64,000 bases of DNA from CAYRWR01 sp964537555. GTDB taxonomy: Bacteria > Spirochaetota > Brevinematia > Brevinematales > CAYRWR01. Below the pieces are notes generated by a model. The model made no database searches. It saw nothing but the letters and a program-made list of their open reading frames with translations, and had not been told where the DNA came from. A program made the position numbers and the translations under genes. This document shows positions 17,911-26,631 of the stretch, in pieces (positions within the stretch are counted from its first letter, which is position 1; the number at the start of each line of letters is the position of its first letter). The stretch lies in assembly GCA_964537555.1 (NCBI GenBank), contig CAZIAD010000013.1, forward strand, positions 1 through 64,000. The letters are read 5' to 3'.

Positions 17911-18672
17911 ATGAGTCAGGATATAGAGATAAGAAAAGAACGGAGGCTGGCCCTCCTCATAGATGGAGATAACGCTCAGGCAGCCCTCATCAACAAAATG
18001 ATGGCTGAAGCGGGAAAGTACGGCCTGCTCACCATACGCCGTAACTATGGCGACTGGACCACCCCCAACATGAACAGCTGGAAAGAGACCCTCAACAATC
18101 ATGCCATACAGCCTATACAGCAGTTTCGTTATACAGTCGGTAAAAATGCCACAGACTCTGCAATGATCATAGATGCCATGGATATACTACACAGTAACCT
18201 GGTAGACGGCTTTTGTATCGTCTCCAGTGACAGTGATTACACCCGGCTGGCTACCCGTATCAGAGAAGAGGGATTGTTTGTAATGGGAGTAGGTAAAAGG
18301 CATACCCCTAAACCCTTTGTGAATGCCTGTAATGTATTTATCTATACTGAAAACCTGGAGACCTTTAAGACTAAGACTAAACCGGCCAAGACCAAAGTGA
18401 AGGCTGTGGATTCCGCTAACAGCAATAATACCCCGGAAGACCTGACCTCTTTGCTGCAGGAAGCCTTTGATATGTCAGTACAGGAAGACGGGTGGGCCCA
18501 TCTGGCTACCCTGGGCTCCAATCTGTATCAGCTGGACCCCGGGTTCGACCCCCGGACCTATGGTTATAAGCAGCTGTCCAGCCTGATCAAATCCAATACC
18601 GACCTGTTTGAGATACGTTTTGAAAACTACCGGGGCCGCACTATAGTATTCGTGACTATTAAGGATCAATAA
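17911..18672 (+). CDS. NYN-domain (PIN-like) protein with OST-HTH/LOTUS-type tail
   Basis: 253 residues. The N-terminal part is a NYN domain of the LabA/MARF1 group: LLIDGDN near 15, TDSAMIIDAMD near 80 and SSDSDYTRL near 105 supply the acidic residues of a PIN-like metal-dependent nuclease. After a Lys/Thr-rich linker, residues from about 175 on (LLQEAFDMS ... GYKQLSSLIKS) resemble an OST-HTH/LOTUS domain, which binds RNA in related proteins. It is probably an RNA-processing or RNA-decay nuclease, target unknown. A TATAAT at 17886-17891 may be its -10 box. It is followed 2 nt later by a pseudouridine synthase, so the pair may act on the same RNA. Confidence 0.85.
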   Translation: MSQDIEIRKERRLALLIDGDNAQAALINKMMAEAGKYGLLTIRRNYGDWTTPNMNSWKETLNNHAIQPIQQFRYTVGKNATDSAMIIDAMDILHSNLVDGFCIVSSDSDYTRLATRIREEGLFVMGVGKRHTPKPFVNACNVFIYTENLETFKTKTKPAKTKVKAVDSANSNNTPEDLTSLLQEAFDMSVQEDGWAHLATLGSNLYQLDPGFDPRTYGYKQLSSLIKSNTDLFEIRFENYRGRTIVFVTIKDQ

Positions 18673-18674
18673 TA

Positions 18675-19376
18675 GTGGACTCAGGTATACGACTCAATAA
18701 GCAGGTAGCACAAATCAGTACCCTGTCCCGCAGAGAGTCTGACCGACTCATTCAGGCCGGCCAGGTAAAAGTCAATGGTGAGATCGAAACTAATCCAGCG
18801 CGCCGGGTCGGCCCCTCAGACCTGATCGAGACCCAGTGGAACACAGACAGCCTACTGTCAGAACGCCTCACTATCTGCCTCCATAAACCTGCCGGATATG
18901 TGGTGTCTCACAACCCCCGGGAAGGCAGTACGGTGTATGAACTAGTGCAGGATGCTCCGGCGCCGGTGTCAGCCATAGGCCGTCTGGATAAAGACTCCGA
19001 GGGATTACTGCTGCTCAGTAATGACTCCAGCCTGCCCCGGTTTATCATAGGAGAAGGCACTCACTGCGAAAAAGAATACCTGGTGGAAGTAGACCGCCCT
19101 ATCTCGGAAGAAAGCCTGAACAAACTGGGTAAAAGTATGACTATTTTGGGTAAAAAGATACTACCGGCCCGGGTGAGGCGTATCTCTTCTTCAAAGTTCA
19201 ATATCATACTTACCGAAGGCAGAAACCGGCAGATCAGGCGGATGGTCCGTAAAGTAGGATTCGAAGTACAGACTCTGAAACGGCTCAGGATCGCCCACAT
19301 CCAGCTGGGAGCTCTGAGCCCCGGCCAGTGGAGAGCACTGACTCCGGATGAAATTCAGTCCTTCAAGAATAAATGA
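18675..19376 (+). CDS. pseudouridine synthase, RsuA/RluB/RluE/RluF family
   Basis: 233 residues beginning at a GTG 2 nt after the previous stop. An N-terminal S4 RNA-binding domain (LSRRESDRLIQAGQVKVNG) is followed by the catalytic domain with GRLDKDSEGLLLLSND, whose first Asp is the nucleophile. The C-terminal GRNRQIRRMVRKVG is typical of this family. It isomerises specific uridines in 16S or 23S rRNA; which site cannot be told from sequence alone (RluB or RluF are likeliest). It is coupled to the NYN-domain gene upstream. Confidence 0.88.
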   Translation: MDSGIRLNKQVAQISTLSRRESDRLIQAGQVKVNGEIETNPARRVGPSDLIETQWNTDSLLSERLTICLHKPAGYVVSHNPREGSTVYELVQDAPAPVSAIGRLDKDSEGLLLLSNDSSLPRFIIGEGTHCEKEYLVEVDRPISEESLNKLGKSMTILGKKILPARVRRISSSKFNIILTEGRNRQIRRMVRKVGFEVQTLKRLRIAHIQLGALSPGQWRALTPDEIQSFKNK

Positions 19377-19421
19377 AGTATTTCATAAAATCCACTATTT
19401 CGTCGGGTATTAGTTTTTACC

Positions 19422-19450
19422 TTGATTATATTAGCAGCTTATTATACAAT
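19422..19450 (+). promoter_or_regulatory. promoter of the GGDEF gene
   Basis: TTGATT at 19422-19427, 17-bp spacer, TACAAT at 19445-19450; start codon 30 nt further on. Confidence 0.6.
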
Positions 19451-19480
19451 AAAGTGAATTCATTTAAAAAGAGAGTATAA

Positions 19481-22400
19481 ATGGATAAGCATTACTACGA
19501 TTATTTGAAGCTTTTAAAGACGCTGTGGTCTGACTCCATGCAGGGAAAATGTCAATCCATATTCTTTATTACCCGTAAGAATGAGGCATTCAACGAATTC
19601 ATAAATCGAATCATCCCCCATTTTTCTCCGGTCCCCCGGGTCTTCCAGGCCTGGATCCATGCAGAGACTTTTTCCCCTTATTATCCATTTCTGTCCTGGA
19701 TAGAAGCGGAGTTAAAGCCAAAATCAAAAAAACAGATACAGAACATTTTAAATAAAGCGGGAGTCTATTACTTTCACATTGAGATCCTCCTCTCCTATTT
19801 TCTGAGCACTAAGGCTGAAAGACATGAGATGATCCTGGATGACGAGCTCAGCTATGAACAGGACCGCATGCAGAAATCCATCTGGGACCTCTTTCTGTAC
19901 CTGTTTGGCAACGAGCACAGTATAATTATTTTAGAAAATCTACACTATATTCCCTCTTCCACTTTTGAACTCCTAGACCGCTTTATCATGAAAAGCAGTG
20001 ATCTGCCCTTCCTTTTTATTTTCTCTATCAACCAGGAATCCAGAAAATCGGGCCTCCAGGAAGATGCCTACTGGAGCAGAATGTATGATGTTATCCAGGG
20101 AAAGAGTGTGATACTGGATTTTATCGATACCATGAGCCAGGCTGAATACAAGCCTGTACTGACTCCCACCATGGATATCAAGACCAAGATACTGCTCAGT
20201 GAGAATGCCTATCAGCTCCTGGCCCTGAAAGACTGTCAGGCTCTCATACAATCAGTATACAAAGAGCATTACCAGGCCGGCCTGGATCTGGACCTGGAAC
20301 ACAAATGCAGGATGCTCCGCCTCATGGGGGATGTGAACTACCGGCTCAGTGAACTGGACCAGTCTTACATCAATTATCATGCCCTCTTAAACACGGCACA
20401 ACAGCATTCCCTGACAGATATGATCATCTATGCCTATCAGAGAATCGGATTTATCCATCTGAAAAAGGAAGACCTCGAAACCGCCGAAAAAATGAGTCAG
20501 CAAAGCCTCAAACTGGCCAATGAGATCGGCGATGAAAAATCAGTGTTTTACTCGCTCAAACTGAACTTTCTGATCGAAGATAAAGGACGAAGACAGGATA
20601 TCCAAAACTGGAAAAAATTGTTTTATCAGATCATAGAGCTGGCCCAGAAGCTGAACATGGATAACTCCCTGGCATCATTCGCCACTAATCCTTTCGGACA
20701 GTATTCCCGGATGGATGAAAACATTGAAAAGATCCATAAGATGGGAGCAGAAATCGCCCGCAAATATGGAAATGAGTTCAGGCTGGCTTCTGCCTATCAG
20801 ACAATGGGTTTGGTGCAGGCGGTAAAAGGCAATTATAGCAATGTCATTAAACTGTACAAGAAAAGTAAAAAGCTCAAATCCCGTCTAAGAAACCCTCTGG
20901 AAATGTCCTATGTTCATAATGGACTGGGGTATTATTATTTTATGACCGGTAAGTATAAACTGGCTGATAAGAATTTTCACATTGCACTTACCCTCTTGAA
21001 ACAGGTAAAGGATTACCATGAGATAGCTATGACTTTCTTTAATCTGGCTTATACCTATTTCTTTTCCTTCCGGTTTGACTGGGCTATAGACTACCTGGAA
21101 AAGACCCTGTACCTTATGGAAGTCTTACATCTTAAAAACCTGGCATATCATTCCCTGTTTGGAATATACGCCCTGCTGGGAGCATCTTACTGCAAGTCCG
21201 GGCAGTTTCCCAAGGCTTATGAATACTGGACCCGCATACAGGTGATGCAGCTCTCTCCCTATACCGCCAAAAATGAAGAGTACTTTATGTTTTATATGCT
21301 GAATGCCTATCTCAAATCCTATGAAGGCCACGCCGGCCTGGCTATTTTTTACTTTAATGGAGCTGAGCATTACCTGAATAAACAAAACGACATCATCAAA
21401 TATATGGCCCCTTATTTTTATTATGAGTACGGGAATTTTCTGAAGACTCAGGATATGGCTGAAAAATCGGAAAGTATGTATGACGCTGGACTCACCAATG
21501 CCCGGGAACTGGGCAATGAAATGTACCAGAGACTCATTTCGGATCCTGAAGCCAGACAGGTGAGCGATGTGTCTCCCTTTTTCCAAAAACCCCGCTCCAT
21601 AGATTTTGAGTGGATCATTGAATCTGCCAAAATGCAAAACACATTGATAGTGCTTCATAAGAAATATGATGAAATACACTTCCTGAACTCATTTCAGACT
21701 CTCATGAGCCAGTATGAAGGCCATGACCTGCTGATACAGAAAGCTATAGACCATATCCATAACAGTTTCCTGGTAGACTCGGTATTTTTCCATATATATC
21801 AGAGCGGGCAATGGGTGGAATTATACTCACGTCATTCATCACAGCCACTGCTGGAGGAAAATGCTCAGGACCTTTTGAAATACCTGACCCAGGAAAATAC
21901 AAACCAGTATATTCCGGATATCAGTCAGGATGAAAAACTCATATCCATGAAATTATGGGTCACTTCCATCATGAGCTTCCCCCTGGTTAGCGGAAGTAAA
22001 TGGCATGGCCATATTCTGTGCCTCACTAACAAAGATAATGATAAAATCAACCAGGAGGATATGGAAGTACTGAGCCTGGCTATTAAACAATTGCTGACTG
22101 CCCTGGAAAAACTGGACCAAAAAAGGCAGATCATTCTCAGTATGCAAAAACTCAATGCTCTGAATAAACGCCTGCAGCAGGCCGCTGTCACTGATATCCT
22201 GACCAAACTCAAGAACAGAAGTGCATTTATGGAAAAGATCGGCCAGGAGATTGCGCGGATCAACCGCTATGGGGACTCAGCCCGCTCAGTATTCTCTCTT
22301 ATCTTTATCGATCTGGATAATTTTAAGTATTACAATGATACCTTTGGCCACCATATAGGTGATATGCTCCTGGTCAAATTCGGATCTATCCTGGAATCTG

Positions 22401-22738
22401 CCGCCCGTGATATTGATTTTGTGGCCCGCTACGGTGGAGATGAATTCGTTTGCATACTGCCTGAGACCCAGGGGGAGGGGGCTATTGCCCTGGCCAAGCG
22501 CATCTATGAATTTCTGGAATATAACCAGTATTTTAAGAAAGATATCGAGGAATATGTGGGCCATCCCATCTCCATTCCGGATAATAAATTGCTGAACTGT
22601 ACTATCGGTATCTCAGTATACCATCCCGACACAGCAGGCTCCAGTGAGGAGATCCTCAAGCAGGCTGACCATGCCATGTACGATGCCAAAAGAAAAGGGA
22701 AAGGCAGTTATTCCGTGTATAATTTCTCCCGGCACTAA
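19481..22738 (+). CDS. AAA-like/TPR/GAF/GGDEF diguanylate cyclase
   Basis: 1085 residues, cytosolic. The first 230 or so residues look like a degenerate AAA_16/STAND ATPase: a Walker B-like IIILENLHYI is present but no Walker A P-loop. Residues about 270-660 are tetratricopeptide repeats, about 730-880 a GAF-like sensor domain, followed by a short coiled coil. The C-terminal diguanylate cyclase has an intact GGDEF at about 985-989. An RxxD product-inhibition site (RDID) lies exactly five residues before it, so both activity and feedback control are expected. It would make cyclic di-GMP in response to a signal read by TPR or GAF parts. It has its own promoter and no operon partner. Confidence 0.9.
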   Translation: MDKHYYDYLKLLKTLWSDSMQGKCQSIFFITRKNEAFNEFINRIIPHFSPVPRVFQAWIHAETFSPYYPFLSWIEAELKPKSKKQIQNILNKAGVYYFHIEILLSYFLSTKAERHEMILDDELSYEQDRMQKSIWDLFLYLFGNEHSIIILENLHYIPSSTFELLDRFIMKSSDLPFLFIFSINQESRKSGLQEDAYWSRMYDVIQGKSVILDFIDTMSQAEYKPVLTPTMDIKTKILLSENAYQLLALKDCQALIQSVYKEHYQAGLDLDLEHKCRMLRLMGDVNYRLSELDQSYINYHALLNTAQQHSLTDMIIYAYQRIGFIHLKKEDLETAEKMSQQSLKLANEIGDEKSVFYSLKLNFLIEDKGRRQDIQNWKKLFYQIIELAQKLNMDNSLASFATNPFGQYSRMDENIEKIHKMGAEIARKYGNEFRLASAYQTMGLVQAVKGNYSNVIKLYKKSKKLKSRLRNPLEMSYVHNGLGYYYFMTGKYKLADKNFHIALTLLKQVKDYHEIAMTFFNLAYTYFFSFRFDWAIDYLEKTLYLMEVLHLKNLAYHSLFGIYALLGASYCKSGQFPKAYEYWTRIQVMQLSPYTAKNEEYFMFYMLNAYLKSYEGHAGLAIFYFNGAEHYLNKQNDIIKYMAPYFYYEYGNFLKTQDMAEKSESMYDAGLTNARELGNEMYQRLISDPEARQVSDVSPFFQKPRSIDFEWIIESAKMQNTLIVLHKKYDEIHFLNSFQTLMSQYEGHDLLIQKAIDHIHNSFLVDSVFFHIYQSGQWVELYSRHSSQPLLEENAQDLLKYLTQENTNQYIPDISQDEKLISMKLWVTSIMSFPLVSGSKWHGHILCLTNKDNDKINQEDMEVLSLAIKQLLTALEKLDQKRQIILSMQKLNALNKRLQQAAVTDILTKLKNRSAFMEKIGQEIARINRYGDSARSVFSLIFIDLDNFKYYNDTFGHHIGDMLLVKFGSILESAARDIDFVARYGGDEFVCILPETQGEGAIALAKRIYEFLEYNQYFKKDIEEYVGHPISIPDNKLLNCTIGISVYHPDTAGSSEEILKQADHAMYDAKRKGKGSYSVYNFSRH

Positions 22739-22750
22739 TCCATAAAATAT

Positions 22751-22779
22751 TTGTTTAAACTCAGTATTCACACTATAAT
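22751..22779 (+). promoter_or_regulatory. promoter of the OFA-type transporter gene
   Basis: TTGTTT at 22751-22756, 17-bp spacer, TATAAT at 22774-22779, 26 nt before the ATG. Confidence 0.6.
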
Positions 22780-22805
22780 CTTATACTTACATTTAAGGTA
22801 GGATT

Positions 22806-24032
22806 ATGCCCAGATCTAAAGCACCCATTATCTATATCCTTCTGGGTATAGTCATTTTTACCTGTCTGGGGACCATTTATGCCTGGAGTGTATTTAAAAA
22901 ACCTCTGGAGTCATTATTCAGTATCGGTTCTACCCAGAGCGGGATCCCCTATATGCTGTTCTTTCTGTTTTTTTCCCTGTCCATGCCTGTTTCCGGCCGA
23001 CTGATCGCACGTATAGGGCCCCGCTGGCTCAGCATAGGGGGAGGGCTGATTGTAGCTTTAGGCTGGATCTGGGCCTCCTATTCCCAAAATATCACCCAAT
23101 TATCTTTATCCTATGGGATGATGGGAGGCCTGGGTGTAGGCATGATATATGGAGGCCCCATAGCAGTCAGTGCCCGCTGGTTTCCCCGTCACAAAGGGCT
23201 GGCAGTAGGCCTGACGATTACCGGCTTTGGGTTATCCCCCTTTGTGACAGCACCCCTGGCAGGCTGGCTCATCTCACAATGTGGCGTACTGGCCACTTTC
23301 AGGATACTGGGCATGGCATTTGCGGTTATTATCACTCTCCTGTCACTGCCCCTGAGATTTCCCCATGCAGTCGAAAGTGCGGTAGTAGAAGATAGCAGTG
23401 ATGAGCCCTATTCCCTCCGGATAAAACAGTTACTGGGTCTACCTAGTTTTTATGTGATGTGGTTTACTTTTCTGATCGGGGCTTTGACCGGGCTGATGGC
23501 GGTAGGTATTTCCAGCCCCATCGGGCAGGAGATCTTTCTTCTGGATGAAAAGACTGCAGCCCTTATGGTATCCCTGTTTGCCATCTTTAACGGAGGGGGC
23601 AGGCCCCTCATGGGTTTTCTGGTAGACCGCAAAGGTACCCGATTTTCTTTACTGTTCATCAGTACTGCCATTATACTGGGCTCAGCACTGATGTTTTTTG
23701 CCTATACCTCAGCCCTGGTGATCTACCTGGTATCTTTCAGTCTTTTCTGGCTGGTGCTGGGAGGATGGCTGGGCATTGCCCCGGCTGCCACTTCACGACT
23801 GTATGGTGATAAAAACATGTCTGAAAACTATGGCTATCTGTTTACGGCTTATGGAGTAGGCGCCATAATAGGAAATCTTCTGTCAGGATACATAAAGGAC
23901 AGCAGTGGATCCTATCTGCCTGTCTTTAAGATCAGCTTTATACTGGGTATTGTGAGTTTTATGATCACTCTGCTTTTTCTCAAACCCTCTCAGGCCCATG
24001 CCATATCACGTCAGAAGAAGGTGTCAGGATAA
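22806..24032 (+). CDS. MFS transporter, OFA (oxalate/formate antiporter-like) family
   Basis: 408 residues and about twelve membrane helices. The start region (GIVIFTCLGTIYAWSVFKKP) and the loops GRLIARIGPRW and GFLVDRKGTRF are typical of the OFA family, whose founding member OxlT exchanges oxalate for formate. The substrate in other members is mostly unknown and may be another small carboxylate. AGGTAGGA precedes the ATG. The last 9 nt overlap the end of the converging potassium-channel gene; no terminator is seen between them. Confidence 0.85.
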   Translation: MPRSKAPIIYILLGIVIFTCLGTIYAWSVFKKPLESLFSIGSTQSGIPYMLFFLFFSLSMPVSGRLIARIGPRWLSIGGGLIVALGWIWASYSQNITQLSLSYGMMGGLGVGMIYGGPIAVSARWFPRHKGLAVGLTITGFGLSPFVTAPLAGWLISQCGVLATFRILGMAFAVIITLLSLPLRFPHAVESAVVEDSSDEPYSLRIKQLLGLPSFYVMWFTFLIGALTGLMAVGISSPIGQEIFLLDEKTAALMVSLFAIFNGGGRPLMGFLVDRKGTRFSLLFISTAIILGSALMFFAYTSALVIYLVSFSLFWLVLGGWLGIAPAATSRLYGDKNMSENYGYLFTAYGVGAIIGNLLSGYIKDSSGSYLPVFKISFILGIVSFMITLLFLKPSQAHAISRQKKVSG

Positions 24033-25058
24033 GAAACTTTTTTTGGGATTGATAAATTCCTTCAGATTCTGTATGTCTTTTTCGGAACCAAAGGTCATGA
24101 GCACGTCACTGCGTCTCAGAATAGTCTCGGGATCGGGGTTATACATATACTTGTTCAGCTCCTTGCGCCGGATGGCAAAGATCAGTAGTCCCACCGAACG
24201 AAAGATATTGGCCCCCCGGATGGATTTACCTACTACCGGGCTGTCTTCCCCTACCTCTACGTCACCCAGGAAAAAGGCTTCCCCTTCTCCCACTGCGGTA
24301 GTCTGCTCCAGAAAGGCCGCGATATTTTTATTGAGCAGGGAAGTAGCCAGCCTCTTGCCCACTACAAAATCTCCGGAGACTACTTCATCGACTCCGATAT
24401 GATAGAATTTGTTTATATTATTTTCTTCTTTGACATAGGTAGAAATATGGATAGCCGGATTGATCTTTTTGGCTGTAAGAGCAATAAAGAGGTTTTGATG
24501 GTCTTCGGGCAGACAGGACACCAGGCCGTACGCTTCTTCCACATTGGCTTCCAGGAGTACTTCTTCCTTGGTGGCATCTCCGCTGATAAAGTTAAACTCC
24601 CTGCTCCCTCTTAACTCTTCGTAAAAGGTTTCCTTATATTTTTCCTGAGAGTCGATGACGACATAGTTTTTTTTACTTTCGGCCATGGCCCGTATTACAT
24701 GCCGCCCTACTTTTCCGGATCCGCATATGATAAAGTGGTTTTTCATCTTTTTTATCTGTTTGAGCATTTTTTTAGTCCTCCTGTCCCCTAAAACATAGTT
24801 TTCAATAATATGGGAGCTGGCTACAGATATCACACCGGCCAGAATAAAAAATCCCATCAGAGAGTAAAATATAGTAAACACCTTGCCCAGATTACTGAGA
24901 GGGTGAACTTCATTGAAACCAATGGTAGTCAGGACATTTACCGTCATATAAAGAGAGTCCAGAAAATTCCAGCCTTCGATCATGGAATATAAAGTAGTAC
25001 CACTCAGGACCATAGCCAGAAAAAGCAGGACCAGCCACCAGATTGCATTTCTTTGCAT
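24024..25058 (-). CDS. two-helix K+ channel with RCK (TrkA-N/TrkA-C) domains
   Basis: 344 residues from the ATG at 25058, chosen because GAGG stands 8 nt upstream; a GTG and an ATG further up lack a well-spaced site. Two membrane helices flank a pore loop with the filter TTIGFNE in place of the standard TVGYGD. An RCK domain follows with the Rossmann motif ICGSGKVGRHV near residue 115, then a TrkA-C domain. The architecture matches MthK/Kch-type ligand-gated channels regulated by nucleotides or Ca2+. The Asn after Gly-Phe in the filter is unusual and may change selectivity. It lies beside the tRNA-Arg gene, transcribed away from it. Confidence 0.88.
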   Translation of the reverse strand: MQRNAIWWLVLLFLAMVLSGTTLYSMIEGWNFLDSLYMTVNVLTTIGFNEVHPLSNLGKVFTIFYSLMGFFILAGVISVASSHIIENYVLGDRRTKKMLKQIKKMKNHFIICGSGKVGRHVIRAMAESKKNYVVIDSQEKYKETFYEELRGSREFNFISGDATKEEVLLEANVEEAYGLVSCLPEDHQNLFIALTAKKINPAIHISTYVKEENNINKFYHIGVDEVVSGDFVVGKRLATSLLNKNIAAFLEQTTAVGEGEAFFLGDVEVGEDSPVVGKSIRGANIFRSVGLLIFAIRRKELNKYMYNPDPETILRRSDVLMTFGSEKDIQNLKEFINPKKSFLS

Positions 25059-25129
25059 ATTATACCTCATCCTTATTATCGGAAGAGACACTCCATTACT
25101 TTTATAGCTCTTAAAATATTATTCAGGAT

Positions 25130-25158
25130 TAGACAATAACGCTATTCTTTGCTATAAT
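25130..25158 (+). promoter_or_regulatory. tRNA-Arg promoter
   Basis: TAGACA at 25130-25135, 17-bp spacer, perfect TATAAT at 25153-25158; the mature tRNA begins 16 nt later. Confidence 0.8.
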
Positions 25159-25174
25159 ATATGCCTGATCAAAA

Positions 25175-25248
25175 GCGCTTATAGCTCAGCTGGATAGAGC
25201 GTTGGATTCCGGTTCCAAAGGCCACAGGTTCGACTCCTGTTAAGCGCG
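25175..25248 (+). tRNA. tRNA-Arg (anticodon CCG)
   Basis: 74 nt with a full cloverleaf. The acceptor arms GCGCTTA and TAAGCGC pair perfectly, with G as discriminator. The D arm has the AGCTCAG start, the anticodon stem TTGGA/TCCAA encloses TTCCGGT (anticodon CCG, reading CGG), and the T arm carries GGTTCGACTCC. CCA is not encoded, so it must be added after transcription. It has its own promoter and terminator and is a single-gene unit. Confidence 0.97.
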
Positions 25249-25249
25249 A

Positions 25250-25285
25250 AACAGCCTGCTCCATGAGAGCAGGCTGTTTGATTTT
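25250..25285 (+). terminator. intrinsic terminator of tRNA-Arg
   Basis: AACAGCCTGCT/AGCAGGCTGTT 11-bp stem with a 7-nt loop, followed by TTTGATTTT. Confidence 0.88.
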
Positions 25286-25300
25286 AAACTTATACAGGGA

Positions 25301-25891
25301 TTAAAAGGCACCGGACCTTATGGCTATTCCCCAGTAAAAACTATTGACATCGTTCTGAGTGAGCCCTAAGAGTCCATTGAATTTCTGGTAGATGGGAAAG
25401 CGGGTCTCTATTGCAAATTGCAGATTCTCCATAATGCGTATTTCAATATTTACTTCGGGGATCATCACGAAAAAGTTCTCGGTGGATTCTGCACCCGACA
25501 CGGTAGTATAGCCTATCCTTCCCGATCCCAGCGTCAAAAAGCCGGTAATATGGACCGGCCACCGGGGCATGATGTGGGCACCTATGGTAAACCCTATCAT
25601 GGAGTTTTTGAGAAAGGCATTTTCGCCTCCTGTCTGCAGAGGCAGGGTGTACTGTCCCAGCAGATTACGGCCTGATACACCCACACTGAACACATGGCTC
25701 ATCAGTATACTGGCTCTCCAGTTCAGAGAAGTAGGATACTGAAACCCCATGTTTCCAAAATCTATACCCACACTGGCAAAAGCACCCCAGTCAATATCCA
25801 GTAAATCCACCAGGTTGCCCATTTCTTTGGACTTGGCCTGGGCCAGGCTGGTACTCCCCAGTATTAACAATACCAGTAAGATCTTTTTCAT
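25301..25891 (-). CDS. outer-membrane beta-barrel-like protein
   Basis: 196 residues with a strong signal peptide (MKKILLVLLILG..., cleavage after AQA) behind AGGAGG. The mature part alternates short amphipathic strands with Gly/Asn/Thr turns and ends in Phe, as outer-membrane barrels do. A segment FFVMIPEVNIEIRI matches SSPVVIPSVNVEFRI of the next gene upstream (26002-26579), and the adjoining PRWPVHITG/PRSAIHFSV lines up as well, so the two are tandem paralogues. It has its own promoter (25918-25946). Function unknown. Confidence 0.75.
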   Translation of the reverse strand: MKKILLVLLILGSTSLAQAKSKEMGNLVDLLDIDWGAFASVGIDFGNMGFQYPTSLNWRASILMSHVFSVGVSGRNLLGQYTLPLQTGGENAFLKNSMIGFTIGAHIMPRWPVHITGFLTLGSGRIGYTTVSGAESTENFFVMIPEVNIEIRIMENLQFAIETRFPIYQKFNGLLGLTQNDVNSFYWGIAIRSGAF

Positions 25892-25917
25892 AATCTCCTC
25901 CTTCAGGACAGCATCAT

Positions 25918-25946
25918 ACTATACCATGAAGGGCGTGAAAAAACAA
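25918..25946 (-). promoter_or_regulatory. promoter of the 25301-25891 outer-membrane protein gene
   Basis: On the minus strand TTGTTT (25946-25941), 17-bp spacer, TATAGT (25923-25918), 26 nt before the ATG. Confidence 0.6.
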
Positions 25947-25950
25947 GAGA

Positions 25951-25977
25951 AAAACCCCGGGCTGGCTGAGCCCGGGG
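25951..25977 (-). terminator. intrinsic terminator of the frameshifted outer-membrane gene
   Basis: CCCCGGGCT/AGCCCGGGG 9-bp stem with a 5-nt loop. On the minus strand TTTT and then TCTCTTG follow. Confidence 0.85.
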
Positions 25978-26001
25978 TGTTAGAAAGACATATTAACATA
26001 A

Positions 26002-26579
26002 TCAAAATCTGCCGAAACGGACCTGAGCCATGACATGGTATTCGCCGATAGTGTGGCCGCTGAAGCTGAACAGATCATCTGGCTGGAGTAACTGTATGTA
26101 GCTCACTCCCAGGGCGGCCTGCATCCAGTGAGTGATACGGAATTCGACATTTACAGAGGGGATGACCACGGGACTGCTTTGGGTAGTCTCCACGCCCCAC
26201 TCATCATAACTGCTCGTCTCAAATATCCCGAACAGGCTGTAAACAGAAAAATGAATAGCACTCCTGGGAAAAAGATGATATCCCAGTATGACTCCTCCAT
26301 AACTCATAGAGAGTATATTTTCGGCGGTGTCATGGGGATGTACCATAGTGTCCAGGCTGGCGCCTCCACCCCCTATAGCCAGGCGGTGATTGATCAGGAA
26401 GGCTCCCTGCCCCCCGGAAAACAGCGCCAGGCTGTCTCCGATCTGGGTTACATGAGTAATGGGCCCACCATAGACCCCAGATGCAGCCCTCTGCCTGGGG
26501 TGGATAACAGGGTACCAGGTTCTCCGGCCCATAATGGGGCACTGATCAATAAAAGCATGATGAAGAGTAGTTTTTTCAT
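26002..26579 (-). pseudogene. outer-membrane beta-barrel-like protein, frameshifted
   Basis: Two frames are needed to read this gene. An ATG at 26579 behind GGAGG begins a good signal peptide (MKKLLFIMLLLISAPLWA) that runs into a stop near 26448. The body (GGPITHVTQIGDS..., GGQGAFLINHRLAIGGG..., ending in Phe) lies in another frame. The two join cleanly if the run of four G on the minus strand at 26478-26475 had one more G, giving LHLGVYGGPITH. The body is a paralogue of the protein at 25301-25891. It could be a sequencing error, a true loss, or a switchable tract; with one added G the product would be about 192 residues. Confidence 0.75.
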
Positions 26580-26631
26580 GATTTCCTCCTTTCTGCTATT
26601 TAAACAGCAGCCGGAGGAAAAAGTGTCACTT

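Noticed and set aside
25175..25248. Integration site of a mobile element at tRNA-Arg
   Set aside because: No integrase gene nearby and no repeat of the tRNA 3' end was noticed in the flanks.
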